Of a stretch of DNA of 64,000 bases, positions 1 through 12,614 are shown piece by piece (within the stretch, counting starts at the first letter, position 1; each line of letters begins with the position of its first letter). The position numbers and the translations under genes were made by a program. The notes under the pieces were generated by a model. That model was not told the origin of the DNA. It saw nothing but the letters and a program-made list of their open reading frames with translations, and did not search any database. Source of the DNA: Daedaleopsis sinensis (Eukaryota; Basidiomycota; Agaricomycetes; Polyporales; Polyporaceae); NCBI GenBank assembly GCA_033807695.1, contig CM066301.1, positions 4,898,001-4,962,000 of the forward strand, read 5' to 3'.

Positions 1-1148
1 CGCACGCCGCTGTGTCTGACCAATATAAAACTGACAATTCTACAGTTCTCGCTACTTTCGAACCCAAGACCAACTGTCGATCGGCGACTCTACACTGTGG
101 CGCAACTGCAACTTATGGGGGAGTACGAACGCTACATCTGGATAGAACCAAACGTGAAGTATCTGCTATCTAGTCCGGGAGCGATTAGACGTGCACCCAA
201 GCCATGGTACGCGCGGCCTCCTCCCAGACCCGTGAAGGTCCCTCCCCCACTGGTAAGTGTTTGACCCATCATCGACATGACAAACCCCCATTCATGACTC
301 TATATACTTCCCTCTAGGATAAGCTGCGCTTCGTTTCAACACGCAGGATACATGACGCGTTCCAAGCGTATCCTCTCTATACGCAGACCGTAGCGGACGA
401 CCTCGACTCTCTCGCCCAGACCTTCCTCCACGGGCTCCTCATCCGCGGCGGATCGGACATTTCGTCAATCCAGCACATGCTCAGATCGCTCGGACAGGAA
501 GACCTGTGGAACCTTGGATCGGCGAGGGACTCGATTGGCGACACGTTCTTCTGGATGAGAAAGCGGCAGAAGGAGGAAGAGGAACGGAAGAAGCGGGCCG
601 TGGAGGGATCGAATAGGCCATGCAGTCATGCAGCGGAACGTGCGGATGTGGATGCGCCTCCTACGGACGATGCACAACTCGACCTGAGCGGCCCGACTGG
701 TGTCGACGCGATGGCGGGAGCGCTGTACGAGCTCTTCCACACGGGATCATTGCGAATGGGTGCCGAGAACACAGCGGCAGACTCAGGGCCCTGGAGACTT
801 GAGGCTGAGGAAAGAAGAGCTCAGGAACGCGAGCGGGCCGATGAGCACTATAAGAAGCTCATCGAGGCTTGGATGCAAGTGCGCGACGCGGCGGAGCTCT
901 CGGAGAAGCGAAAGGCAGCGCGAAAAGCCGAGAAGGCGAGGAAGAAAGCGGAGAAGGCGAGGAGGGACCAGGCGGAAGAGGAGATGCCGGCTCGCGAGGG
1001 AGAGAAGATGGAGGTGGACAAAGCCGAAGCCGAAGCTAAGGAGAGTGAGTCAATGGGTGCAGATCTCAAGCCTCACCATTCTCGATCGTCATCGCAAGCG
1101 AGCGATGACATTCCTCCGAAGAAACGCGCTCGTGTGGACGATAAGTGA
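1..1148 (+). CDS. 3' part of an unrecognised lysine/arginine-rich protein gene (5' end outside window)
   Basis: Two exons read in one frame after splicing: about 46-252 (a likely acceptor CTACAG ends at 45, and the frame is also open to base 1) and 318-1148, joined across an intron at 253-317 (GTAAGT...CTCTAG, phase 0). The stop TGA is at 1146-1148. The visible C-terminal part has a moderately hydrophobic start, then a long charged, probably coiled-coil stretch rich in E/K/R/A, and ends with a basic cluster PPKKRARVDD that resembles a nuclear localisation signal. I do not recognise the family. A nuclear scaffold or chromatin-associated role is inference from composition only. Confidence is good that it is a real gene and low for function. 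Confidence 0.6.
253..317 (+). other. intron in the first gene
   Basis: The donor GTAAGT and acceptor CTCTAG keep the reading frame open on both sides. The length of 65 nt is typical of the window. Confidence 0.7.
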
Positions 1149-2401
1149 GTTCTACCGTGTTGGATCGTATGCATGGGGCTGCGACTCGCAGGGACGCACA
1201 TTGATGAGCGTACTACAGGTAGTCCAGGTTAAATGAATACTATGCATTGTCGTTCTGACTGCCAGACCTGGATCACTCGAAGTTGACGAGTGGGTTTTGC
1301 GGATGCAGTCTATATCGTTGTCCGTCAACGATGCATATTGCTTCACGTAGTTGTCGGCTCCTTCGTAATCGCGCCGGAGTGCATTCATGAATCAGGAAGG
1401 CCTGCACGCATTTGTCTCTAAAAGAAATCAATATCAGCAACAGATCATGACCAGGTCAGTGATCGGACGTGAAATATGTGACGTACTTGAACAACTCCAG
1501 GTTGGGGCACCTTGAGGGTTCTCAACCCACGCTTCTCGTTTTTGAGACGGGCGGCGAGCAGCGGGACGAGAGGCTACTTCAGCGGGCGATGCAGAGAGCA
1601 GCTGAGGATACGGGCGGTGCAAGGGAACGATACTGCAGTATAGACCACGGAACTGTGACATTCGTGCCAGTGTAAGCGCCAATAGGACTGCGACCACGAT
1701 TGTGACGGTACCTGTATCAGCTGTGTAAGAGAGTAGTAGGGACTCTGAGACCTCTGTAGTGCATGAAGTCAGCACTAGTACTGGTCCAAGAAAGACTGTC
1801 GAGTATCTCTCACCTCGGACTCGGAGCCTCGACAACGTTAACTTGGACCTCTCATGATCACGGTCAGCCTAACGAAATGATCTGAGATCATTTCGTTTCA
1901 AGCCAGTGAGAGTTTCTTGACAGCTAGGATACCAGTCTTTGACAAGCCTGAGGGCAGGAAGTAGCCCTGGGCTTGAAGAGTATGTTGTGTGGTCAACTGT
2001 CGTGATAGTTCGAGACTCGAGTTCGAACGGACGGCGGACGGCGCAGCCGAATATTCCCGAATCCTCCGCTATTTGCCGCACGGGCGCTCCCTACGTCACT
2101 GCACGTTTGCTTTCAAGTTTCAACCACTATGATCTTCCCTGCTACGCACGCATCCCCTCAGGTAATTTTCGAATAATCGCTCAGATGTGTTCCACAGGAT
2201 TTTGCTGTGAAGTATCAAGAGCTCATGTGGGCATACCCAGAAACCGCCAGTATTACCTCAGCCTTACAGCTGACGAACAAGTATTCTATATACAACATGC
2301 TAGGGACCTAACGATGTCAGGTGTGTCATTCCGTTCGCTTCTTATTGCGAATACTACTTACTATCCACGTTGTACAGTACACATAGTCCTTCGACGCTCC
2401 C
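1149..2401. other. intergenic stretch without a recognisable gene
   Basis: Only short overlapping frames with no consistent splice structure are seen. A 12-nt repeat, ATGATCTGAGATCATTTC, forms a small palindrome near 1877-1894 (ATGATCT/AGATCAT). Confidence 0.5.
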
Positions 2402-3915
2402 AGCCGGGAGGCACCGTCAGCTCTAGAAGTGTCGTTCCTGGAAGAGGCTGAATGGTACACGCGAGGCTGGACGCTGCAAGAGCTCATCGCACCACACGAC
2501 CTCGTATTCTACTCTCACGAGTGGCAGCTATTGGGCTCGAGCGAGGATCTTGCTCCATTGCTTAGCCAGCATCACGGGGATTGGCGAGCTCATTCTGCTC
2601 TACGAGGCACCCCTCGACTCCGTTAGCGTCGCGTGACGCTTGTCCCAGGCTGCGAGGAGGAAGACAACAATCGAAGATGAAGCTTACTGTCTCATGGGTC
2701 TCTCCGGCATCTGCATGACCACCATATACGGAGAAGGCCGCTACGCGTTCATCCGGCTCCAGGAGGAGGTATACAAACACATCCCCGATGAGAGCATGTT
2801 CGCCTGGGTCAACATCATCAGCATTGGTACCCTCGAGGCCCTCTCCATACACGGCGTGTAGTGCGAAATCGCTCGCGCGGATGCGCTCTTTGCATCCAGC
2901 CCTACAGCCTTCCTGCGCTCCTGCGGTTTCTCCCCTGTGCCCGTCAGCCTGGTTGCCCAATTGATGTTTCCGTCGTTCGACGGTGACTACGAGCACCCGA
3001 CGCCATTTGGGGCAGCCGTATCAGCCTCGTCTCCGCTCTCACTCCCCCTCGCACCCCTGGCGATGCTCCCGGGCCTCTGCGCATGTATCCCGCACCGGTT
3101 TGCCACGCTCGCATGTTGTGATGCGGATGGACGTATCGTGTCTCCTACTTGGCCTGCACGACGCGGTCGCGAACGAGTATGCGTGAACCAGATCACCTGC
3201 ACGTTCGACTTGAGCACCCCCGGTCGCCGAGGAGGCGTCTTGGACACGTACCACGATCTTGGTCTCCGCGCGGTCGCGATCACGTACGCGGACTTGAAGA
3301 GACACTTGCGGCTTGCCTGGCGGGAGCCGCTCTCTACTCTATGCTCTGAGAGGAGTCGCTTGGTGCCGATCTTTCATCCGAGAAGCAAGTCCATCTTCAG
3401 GTCTCCGACGGCTTTCGATGCGCTGGTGTGCACCCAGAGCTCCCCGCCGTCCTACCGTTGTTGACGATCAATCACCTCCGTGCGGCGAGGTTCACAACAG
3501 TCGCAAAGCTCGACAACTTCTCCTCGCGGCCGACGCTCATCGTCATCGGCTGCGTGCGGGACCCCGACCTGATCGACGTCGCGTGCGCGAGCGGGGGCGC
3601 CAGAGCTACGGCTGTCGTGCACGTCATGTGTCTCCGCGCGAGGGATCTATTGACTGAGGTTGGCCTAGAGGCCCACATCGAGAGGGCGTGCATGTCTTGC
3701 CAACCGATGTGCTTCTGGAAGTCGCCTCACCCCGGGATGATTGGCAGAGGAGCATCTACTCGCGCAACGTCGGGCGCGGGCAACAGACGACCGGATTCCC
3801 GCTGTTGGTGCGTTTCTGGACGCGATACGAGACACTTGAGGGGCGCAGACGCTGTTGGACCGTCTTGGACGTGAAGGTCAAGGTCCTGGAGGATCGGAGA
3901 TCTGGCCGGACGTAG
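2402..3915 (+). pseudogene. HET (heterokaryon incompatibility) domain protein, truncated and broken
   Basis: The translation gives the HET-family signature WYTRGWTLQELIAP (about 2447-2488) followed by an ITGIGELILL-like stretch and then RKTTIEDEAYCLMGL and IYGEGRYAFIRLQEE (about 2655-2770), a typical basidiomycete HET order. The copy is disabled. One extra base near 2570 shifts the frame, TGA at 2634 and TAG at 2859 interrupt the restored frame, and the region after about 3060 needs further frame changes to keep similarity. The N-terminal half of the HET domain is missing upstream. Known family role: intact HET proteins take part in non-self recognition and cell death between incompatible mycelia. 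This copy is unlikely to make a functional protein. Confidence 0.8.
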
Positions 3916-4640
3916 CGGTCACTATATGAAGTCATACTACTACTAGTATCTCATGCAGACTAGGTACGAATTCATCTCGTTAGGTCGAACTTCAATACCA
4001 ATCTTTACGTTTCAATTCACTTCTACTGGACTACTGAAACTGATTGAACACTCGTACCTGCAGACGTCTAGATCTTGGTACTGAATGGAGACTACATTAT
4101 TCAAGCGGACTCGTACCACGGCCCCCTCGCATACTTGTCCCGCAGGCCAGATGAGTAGCACTGGGCACGTGTTGTAGCTTCCCTGCCGGTGACACGAGGG
4201 TCGCGATCGCAGGTGGGTGACCGTGAGCCGCGCCAGGACCCGGGCGCGAGCAGGTTTACCGGTATGTGCGGTGTGGTTGTAGATCACTCGAGGCTTGCAG
4301 CGCTGATCATGACTTACTTGTTAGCATTAGCCCTGTCGTGCTCGCTTCCCGCTTCCCGCTTCCCGCTTCCCGCCGCTCAGCATGAATATCCGAAGCAGGG
4401 ATCGTGACGCGCTCTACAGGTGCACGCCCAGTATTCTACCAACCCGGTCCGTCGAGGAGGTCGCGCCGTTGCGGAGGGTGCAGAATGCGTGTGCCTCGTG
4501 TTCGGTCAAGACACACGTCTTTGGGTTCTGGAACTTCTCGGGCGCGCTCACAGGTGCGTGGAGATTAGTCTCGGGTTCTGATAAGTCGCAGCAAATGCGT
4601 CGCCTCCGCTACCTACATCGCAGCTATAGGTCCACGACAC
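3916..4640. other. intergenic stretch with a short tandem repeat
   Basis: No gene was recognised. Four copies of the 7-mer CGCTTCC lie at 4343-4373. Confidence 0.5.
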
Positions 4641-5910
4641 AACGACCTGTTTGACACGTGCTCGGTCTTCAAATTCGAGTAGCTCGAATACAGAAATTGA
4701 TCCGCAAATGGTTCCTAGGGACACCGCATCGTGCGCGCAGGCTCATTTCCTCTCCGATCTGGGTGCTCACGCACGGGGTCGACGCTTTTGTATTACGCGG
4801 TGAGTAACCCCGAGTGTTCTGTTTGCAGGCGTTGAGACACCGCTGCCTACCCGCACACTGGCAGCCCGTCACGGCCCACAAGACTGCGTAGACGAGCCGT
4901 TAGTCATGGCAGCACCATGGCCAACGGCGAGAGGTGCTCCCCGAGTCTAGCGCGCCCTCGATCGACCCTCTCGAATTTTAGTTTCCCTCGGGCTCTGCGC
5001 GCTGAGCTCTCGCAGCGAATCCGTTCATAGCCGTCACCTCCAGGCTCTAGCAGCTCAGCTGAACGGCGAGACTTCGTCTTGAAAGACCCGGCCGTTGGCT
5101 GCACGTGCGTGGTACGCCTCTGGCCTCAGGTATTCGCTTGCTCTCTCAACTCGCTGACTACTTCATTAGATACCTATGCTCTTCGCCAGACGGAGGCCAG
5201 CTCCGCCGCGACGAACTTAATATTTCGTTCACGACATCCAGAACGAGCACGTGGAGCCCTCCCCAGCACTGTACATGCCGCCCTCCCGGACTTCCGCGTG
5301 TGATAGGTCACCGCAGACGGCCCACTTCTTCGGCAGCTGCGACCGCCGCAGCTGCCACTCGCGGGACAGGGAACATGTTCTCGTTTCCCCCATTCTCCGG
5401 CCTGGTCGTTGCGGCAGAAACATAGGCTCAACGCGAGGAGGCCGATGCCTGCGCCATTATGCTGCATGTCTCAGAACGAGCATGCAGCAGGGCACAGACA
5501 TTGTAGATTACACCATACACGGAGCGGAGACATTGCTGATCGCGGCTGCGTCGACCGTTCGCGTCAATGCGTAGAGGTGAGTGGCAAAGGAGAATGAGAA
5601 CGTACCGGAGCGGAATATGCTGACGCTTCCAGTCACGTTGCCGTCTCCCGCACTGCGCCGACATCGACACCGACGTTGACCTCGGACGGAGTCGTAGTAC
5701 TAGCGTGTGTCACGCGTGTGTCTGCTCTCCTCCCAGCCTTCGGAGCTCGCGGACGTATTCTCATCGTTAGTCGCTTGCCCCGAGGCTGTCCGGGCGGCGT
5801 GCGAATCGATACTTGCTATGGAGATGGGTGAGATACGAAGATAGCGGTGATTGGACGATGCATCGGTTCCTCGGGGAACGCCCTACGTATGACGCCATAC
5901 GCATGCGCTC

Positions 5911-5920
5911 TAATATAAGT
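5911..5920 (+). promoter_or_regulatory. TATA-like element of F-box-like copy 1
   Basis: CTCTAATATAAGT lies about 75 bp before the ATG and is exactly repeated at the same distance before copy 2 (12531-12543). That conservation makes a core-promoter role likely. Confidence 0.45.
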
Positions 5921-5989
5921 CACAAGTGGCCGTGAACGACGTCTACTTCGGACATCCCCTGCTCTAAACCGCCTCTCTTCGCACTTTCC

Positions 5990-7557
5990 ATGGGCAACAG
6001 CTTTCTTCCGATCGATGTGTGCGAGGACATCATCGATGCCATCAAAGGCCTGGATATCGAAATCCGCCAATTTCTCTTGAAGGAGGAACAAACTCGCTAT
6101 TCAGTCTTGCGCACCACCTCTCTCGTCTGCTCATCATGGCGTGCCCGCGCCCAATTCAATCTCCTCTCTGACGTTCAATTGAAGACCGAATCCCATCTTC
6201 GTCTCCTTCTACGCACACTCACGGAGAGGCCTGATCTATCATCGTTGATCGTCAGAATCAGTGTGAATAACTTGGATTCCTACATGCCGCTGCACAGCCT
6301 AGCCGCACTGCTGCGTCTCCGACCGGACGGGATTCCATTAGCTCTCAATGTACATTGGAAGAACTATGGTCCGATGTATCTATTGAATACTGCTATACGC
6401 CGCTTCCACCGTCACATCACAAGCCTTACATTTGGCCCATACTGTTGCGGCCGCAATTCCTTCCCAGCAGTGACACTCCTCCGCTTCATCTGGGCCCTTC
6501 CAAGGCTACAACACCTCGTCATCCAGTGTCCCAATGGTAATTTCCAACACTGTACATATCCCACATCCAATACCCGTGGCAAGTCGGAGTCAGATTCTAC
6601 ATGCTCGGCCTTACGGACACTCCAGTTGAGCGTGAGTTTGCTGTATCTATGGTCACCTCTGCATCGAATTTACAAGCGATTCCAGGACACCGCTGTCACT
6701 TGTATTAATTTTCCTCCTTACGCGTTTGGAACGCGCGTGCAAGACCTAGAACTTGACATCGCGGAACGGAAACTCTCAGAGTGTGAGCTGAAGGAGTCCC
6801 AAGCTCTCTATCATCTAGCTGTTAACTCACCAATCTCTCTATCTTTTCCCTTGTTAGATTCTGCCATTCTCGACGTCATCTCCAACTTCCGAGTTCTGCA
6901 CACATTCAAAATGTCGATCACTATTTGCTCTGAGTCTAGGATACAAGATCTGTGGCCTATCATCGCTTCCATAACCTCTTACCACCAGCTTCGCCGTCTC
7001 CACATCGATCTACGGCCCGGACGTACAGAACACAGCTTCTCCTATTACTCGACCCGTAATGATTTCTTGGACGCCTCGTGTGGAACACGGATGCAAGACA
7101 TTCTTGATCGCCACCGCGGACTACACAAGCTATGCTGGACACTGGAGGAGAACGACGCCGATCACGATAGCGCTTGGTGGACGGAGCAAATGACTCTATA
7201 TCTCTCGAGTCATCTACACTCCTCTGCCGCCCTCGACGTAGAGATCCTGCTCAATCACAAAGGTCTGTTCTGCGACTTCCCTATTCCATATACGCTGACG
7301 TCGTGTTGTGAGGGTACGGCAAGTACTTATGGGGCGCGTCGCCGTCGCGGGAGGAGGAGACCGACATGGCCGTTGGGTCGTACGCGGAGACCTTCGGGAC
7401 GGACACAGAGAACGGGAGAGATACGGAAAACGGAACCTCCGATGCGGACGGTCTGACAGCTGCAACAGACCCGAAGGGCGATTCCGTGCGCGGCCGTGCA
7501 TTGGCCGATACGGATGACGAGGATGAAGAGGCAACTCCCTCCTCTCACGCGGACTAG
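5990..7557 (+). CDS. F-box-like protein, tandem copy 1
   Basis: Start ATG at 5990; the N-terminus SFLPIDVCEDIIDAI and the following LRTTSLVCSSWRARAQ match the F-box style of Agaricomycete families, and the rest is leucine-rich and LRR-like. Four exons: 5990-6631, 6686-6782, 6858-7262 and 7313-7557 (462 aa). The introns at 6783-6857 (GTGAGC...TTGTTAG) and 7263-7312 (GTCTGT...CTGAC...GTGAG) are supported by the other two copies, where the same sites restore the frame. The first intron (6632-6685, 54 nt) is an open multiple of three and may be retained. Splicing the third intron replaces a basic tail with an acidic Ser/Thr/Asp/Glu tail conserved in all copies. Known role of F-box proteins: substrate recognition in SCF ubiquitin ligases. 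The substrate is unknown. Confidence 0.75.
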
Positions 7558-8379
7558 GACGCGGACGGAGGGAACACCGGAGACGGGCAGCAATTGGGCG
7601 AGAGCTCGGGGCAGGTCGGGAGTGGGGCACGCGATGTAAAGGGATAGCATCAAGAATTCTCAGCGGGCGGCGTGCAAACCTGGCGGCAGCGGCGGGTGCG
7701 TCTGCGACAAGGCGAGTGGTGGCCCGGGGCTGAGGATTCTGATCACGTCGACGGTGGATACAGACGGACGCTGGCTGCAAAAGTCGATTTCCCAAACTCG
7801 TGTATTGAAACGGTATTGAATAGGATAGACATGGTGAGCTGTTCGGTCGCTGTCCACAGGATAAGAATCACGCCCACTCGTCCTGGTGGTGCCCAATGGA
7901 TGAGCTCTGCCAATGCCCATACTTACTTGAGTCGCTGAGTGTCAAGTTTGTTTGAGCCTGGAATGACGGACAAGTGGCGCGGAAGGGGATTTGTGTCGCG
8001 AGTGAAGCGAGTGTGACTCTGTCGTGGGTACGGCGACGCTCGAGCGCGGGCTTCAGCCGTCAATGTGAACAGCGCGTGCCTCCCTCCGCCCAGGTCCGCG
8101 TAGCGAATGACGGGATCGATGCCCTCGCATGTTATGCGCCGCACTTTCTCCGTCTCCAGTGTGTGCACATGTGCGCTGACGTCGCACTGTGTGGCCTCTT
8201 CTGGGTTGATCCTCCGCGCGAGCACGTAGTAGTCCAAGTCCGGTATAAGCTCATGACAGAGTGACGGAGGGAAAGAGCGCGCGATGACCGTAGTGCACGA
8301 AATATGACGGGCATGCGTCACGCGCGACCAGGGGCAAGGCCGGAGGGGACGTGCACCGTGCGACGTCGGAGACGTCCGT

Positions 8380-8530
8380 ACCACGCGCAACGGGTACGGG
8401 CTCGGGCTCGAAGGCGACCGGGGCGGCTGGTAGTACGCTGAATGTGGGGTTCTCGTCCTCCCCGCTCTCCTCCGCCGCGCGGAGCAGATAATCTCGGGCT
8501 GATGAGAGGCTCGCAGGACGATTGTGCATG
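8380..8530. repeat. dispersed repeat family A, copy 1
   Basis: Shares GGGCTCGAAGGCGACC, GGGGTTCTCG and CCTCCCCG in the same order and spacing with 20440-20600 and 20890-21030. Confidence 0.6.
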
Positions 8531-9059
8531 AACGCTCGTAACCCCCACTCGATGCGGGAGTCGCATCTTGGGTCGGATATGGCGAGACCCGCTGTCCGTA
8601 CTCTGGGTTCTCGACGACTTAAGTTCGCACGTTGGAAGTGGGAAGGCGATGTAGTCGACGTGCTGCCACTAGTCGTTTAGCCAGATGATACTAGCGACTG
8701 GAGATCAGGGGGAGCGTTAAAGCGAAGTAAAGTGTCAGAGACTGACTGCAAAGCTTACTGCGAGGAGAGTGGTCGTGCGTTCAGTTCCTTCGCGATGGAT
8801 CGCGGACGTTTGATGTCTAGATGTGGCCGCAGGACTCTTCCCTCGTCTCGTACACGGCAGCGGGCACGGACAGGTCGTCAGAGTGCCTCCAGTCCCTGCT
8901 AGTTATGATGTCAAAGGGAACTACGGTGAGTACAGGCGCTCGACCCAAATGTGCTCTCGAGTATACTTGGAGGGAGGTGGAGCCTTCACCAGCGACGACT
9001 TCTGACTGCGTAGGCGGCCCGGGGTGCGTTCGTTTAGAAGCCGAGAAGACGACTTGTGT

Positions 9060-9700
9060 GTCGAAGCTGTCAGTCTGTGTGACGAGACGAGCAGCCTGTT
9101 GGCGAGGAGGCTCTAAGGACCATTGGCAGAATGAGCACCGCACAGATCATGGATCTCAAGGTGCGGGCGCAGGAAGTGACCACCGTCGGTCCTTGGGAGC
9201 GGCCGAGGGCGGGCGCCGGCATTGGACAGGTTTCGACTACGGTTTGGTGGATACTTTTGGGCAACCGTCCCGGTCGGTGATAATATGCGAGAGGACACGC
9301 GGGTGGACGGCGGACGGCGGGTAATGGATAGACAGAGCTTCGGACTGAGTGTGACGGCCTCGAGGGGCCGCTCGACGTGGACGCAACAACGACTGACCGC
9401 AGTCCGAGTATCCGGGTGTCCGGTATCCGCGGAGTACACTGGACGGTACGTAGTACCCCCAGAACCTGAGATCGAAGCCTTGCAAATAGCAAACAGCCGC
9501 AGCCCAGTACTGCTGATATCTCCGGGGCGGGTGTATGCTAGAAGCAGAGTCCGAGTAGGGGAGATGGAGCGGGGAAGAGAGGATTCGATAGTAGTCGACC
9601 CGTGCGGACGAGGATATCGGGCCTTCCTAGTGGCCGAGGGAGATTATGTAGGTTAGGACTGCTGCGCGAGGATCCGAAGCGAGTTGGGATCTTTGTCTTG
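9060..9700. repeat. dispersed repeat family B, copy 1
   Basis: Collinear with about 24640-25450. Shared blocks include ACGCAACAACGACTGACC, GCCCAGTACTG and GCTAGAAGCAGAGTC. Confidence 0.6.
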
Positions 9701-12305
9701 TTCGGGAGTGAGCCCGTACGTTTGACTTGAGGTCGCGATGGTTCGACCCTGTGTGTAAGTAGCCCCAGTTAGACCAGTCTTCATTTCGCTGGGGACTGAC
9801 CGGGATCTGAAGTACCTGTAGATTGTAGCGGACGTCAATTCCGTAGTGTACCTGTGCAAGCAGTCAGAACCAGATCACCGTTACACAAGTAAAATGCACT
9901 ATACCGCGGTGTACCCCATGCACGAGTCATGGCGTATGGACCCGGGTCTTCAGAGCTTCAACCCCGATGAGAATAGTACGGGCCAGTGAGGATGAACTCC
10001 ACCCGTCATTAGAGACGTGGACTTTAGACCTCGCTCTCAATGTTCCGGGCGGTTCGTGGTGGAAGAGATGAAAGTCTGCGTCAATGCTCGCGGCAGCGGC
10101 CGCGACGGGAGCCGGATTATGTAAGACTGGCGCCTACGAACAGCTGAGTGGCAACAAGCCTCAGGCCTGAGGTTGCTACTCGATAGCTCCTGCTCAGCCA
10201 TCTGATCTGCAGAGTACTTGCTCTCTCTCGTCTCGCTGATCGCTCCACACTGTGCCATGGTCCTAGAGTGGACAATCACGATTGTTATGAACCCGCCATC
10301 CACCTCGCTCCGATTCAACCGCTCCCATGCGAGCATCGTGAAATGAGGACCGCAGTCATTCTCTTCAATGCACTCGGGTGCCGTTGCACCGTTCACAGAT
10401 GCATCCGCTGCATGTCCTCAGCCCATGCAAGTGTCCGTCTTGTATGTCCCTCATCTCTCTCTTGGTCTCCACGATCCCTGCCCGAAAACAACGCGTCAGT
10501 CCCTGCTTCCTGAACCCCCTCAGTGTTGTAGAGTCACGCATGAGACAGCATGTAGACGGCGAGAGGAGAGAGCGTCGTTCCCTCGGATGTTCCTGCATGT
10601 GTACATTATCTGGTGCCTCCTCGAAGGCCGCGGTTGACGATGGCGCGAGCATGCACTCAGTGCCACTCACCGCATACCAGCAACTCCCCTCGCTCTCGTC
10701 TACTTCCGTCTCGTGCATCATCGCACGCCCTATGTATGCAAGCATCCTGCTATCACGATACCGTCCATGCGCGCGCGTTCGTCTTGACTTTGCACGCAAA
10801 CGGAGTTGCCGCAGCGAACCGTGACTGGTGAGCACTTGAGTACTTGAGTAGTAAGGGAACGACGGAGTACACCGTGCCCGTTCATCTCGACAGCGACTTT
10901 GGCACCTGTGCTTACCATACCGTGAAGGTACGTACTCCGCATATCTCCAACATGCTTCCCTGGCTGTGCCAGCGGCTTGCTCGCATGATAGCATGGCCCG
11001 CAATTCTGCAACTGCAGGAACGAAGCGGCGGTCGTCAGCAGCTGAACATCAGTGCGTGCATCAGCGTGTCCCATTTATATTTGCGTATTCACGCAGTGCT
11101 CACGTGAAAACCCCGATTTGCAGATCCTCGTAGAAACACAGTACCGTGCGCGCATCCACCCTGTGCGCGAGTGCAGCCTCGTTTCCCTCTCCTGTGTGCT
11201 CGTTCACGCGCGCGGGCGACAGCTGCTTATGCGTGAAGCTTCCAGCCTTAGCACTGAGTTCTCTGTTTTCAGGCATGGACAGACCACCGCTTACTCGCAC
11301 ACAGCCATTGCGGCCCACAAGACGAGCTGTGAGTGCTGTCAGGACGATGACCCGGTCAAAGCGGGCCCTCTCATATCGTTGAAGCTTCTCGATAGGCGAA
11401 CGACAACAGGGGCCCTCCGAGACGAGTGCGTCTCGGTCGGCTCAGGTCGCCCCCAGGGCTCTGGCAGCCGAACTTTGTCTTGACTAAACTGGCTGTCGCT
11501 TGTACGAGCGGCGCGCACGGTAAGCATCAGGCACTCGCGTGGTCTCTTCAATCCACTGACTACACTGCTAGATGCCTGCGCTCTCCGCTGGACCGCGCTC
11601 GGTATACTCCAATCGCGGGAGGCCGGCTCCGCCGCGATGAGCAACAATATTCGGTCCACGAAACTCAAAACGAGCATACGGAGCCCCCACTGGCACTGTG
11701 TACGTTGCTATCCCGGACGTCCGCGTGCAATGGGCGATCGCACACGCTGCACAGGGAACGCGTTCTCGTTTCCCACATTCGACGGTCCAGTGCTTCTTCG
11801 GCTCGACGAGGGTCGTTGCGGCATCGACTTTGGCTCGACGCGAAGAGGCCGATCTCTGCGCCCTGATGCTGCGTGTCTCAGAGAACGAGCAATGCAGTAG
11901 GGCACAGGCACTGTAGAGTACGTCGTGGTGCACGGAGCGGAGACAGTGCGGATTGCGGCAGAAGACCGTTCGCAACAAGGCATAGACGTGAGTGGCAAAG
12001 GAGAATCGGAGAACGTACCGTCGCAGATGTGCCGACGCTGATCTAGCCCCTTTGCCGCCTCCAGCACTGCGCTGACACCGACGCCGACGCCGACCTCGGA
12101 CCGAGTCGTAGCGTGTGTCGTGCTGGTCTCGTACCCAGACGTGCCGGTTCATACTCGCACGTCTAGGCACGAGACCACGTCGCGCGCGTGTCAGTTAGTG
12201 CCTCGGGGAGGCTGTCCGGGCGGCGTTCGAGAAGCAGTTGGCTTTTCATGAGTACCTTCCGGAGTTGACTAGTGTGGACCTCGTGATGCTGGCGCTGACT
12301 CAGTT

Positions 12306-12543
12306 GCATCGTGCTGTGGAGGTGTGTGAAATACAAAGATACTGGCACGTACATAATCGGACGATGCCCGGTTCCTCGTGGAACTTTGTCGTATGCATGA
12401 TCTAAATCTTCAAGCTTGTCGTACAACGCAAATTTCTTACATTGCCGGCGCAGACCCGGTTGAAAATATTGTGCTGCGTGAAATACAAAGATACCGGTAC
12501 GTGCATTATCGGACGCATCGTACGCATGCGCTCTAATATAAGT
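12306..12543 (+). promoter_or_regulatory. duplicated promoter segment of F-box-like copy 2
   Basis: A block of about 60 bp (GTGAAATACAAAGATAC followed by GTACGT or ACGTGC and ATCGGACG) occurs at about 12306-12365 and again at about 12476-12525. The second copy leads into the TATA-like CTCTAATATAAGT. Copy 1 has one version only (about 5824-5920). Confidence 0.45.
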
Positions 12544-12614
12544 TTCAAGCGATCGTGAACACCTAGAATTCGGACACCACCCCCTGCTCCAAACCTCCTC
12601 TCTTCGCACTTTCC

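Larger units (their letters stand above)
4640..7557 (+). repeat. tandem segmental duplication, unit 1 (contains F-box-like copy 1)
   Basis: The 5' flank (about 4700-5680) is recognisably similar to 11115-12110 and, more weakly, to about 15720-16260. Matching landmarks include CGGCCCACAAGAC (4873 and 11309), CTCTCGCAGCG near 5010 and 16128, and the GAACGAGCA...CGGACTTCCGCGTG block (about 5243-5300) against 11660-11735. The unit ends in an F-box-like gene. The flank itself holds degenerate sequence, perhaps an old gene, with no intact frame. Confidence 0.65.
7558..12614. other. intergenic region between F-box copies 1 and 2, with degenerate repeats
   Basis: No intact gene is seen. It contains members of two dispersed repeat families (about 8380-8530 and 9060-9700) and, from about 10400, the 5' flank of duplicated unit 2. 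An intron-like element at 11520-11571 (GTAAGC...CTGAC...GCTAG) has a counterpart in unit 1 near 5125-5170, which suggests a decayed gene in the duplicated flank. Confidence 0.5.

Noticed and set aside
5990..7456. Single-exon reading of F-box copy 1 with an Arg-rich tail
   Set aside because: It reads through introns that the paralogs show must be removed; splicing gives the conserved acidic tail ending at 7557.
9734..9760. Possible tRNA B-box (GGTTCGACCC)
   Set aside because: No matching A-box or cloverleaf at the right distance on either strand.
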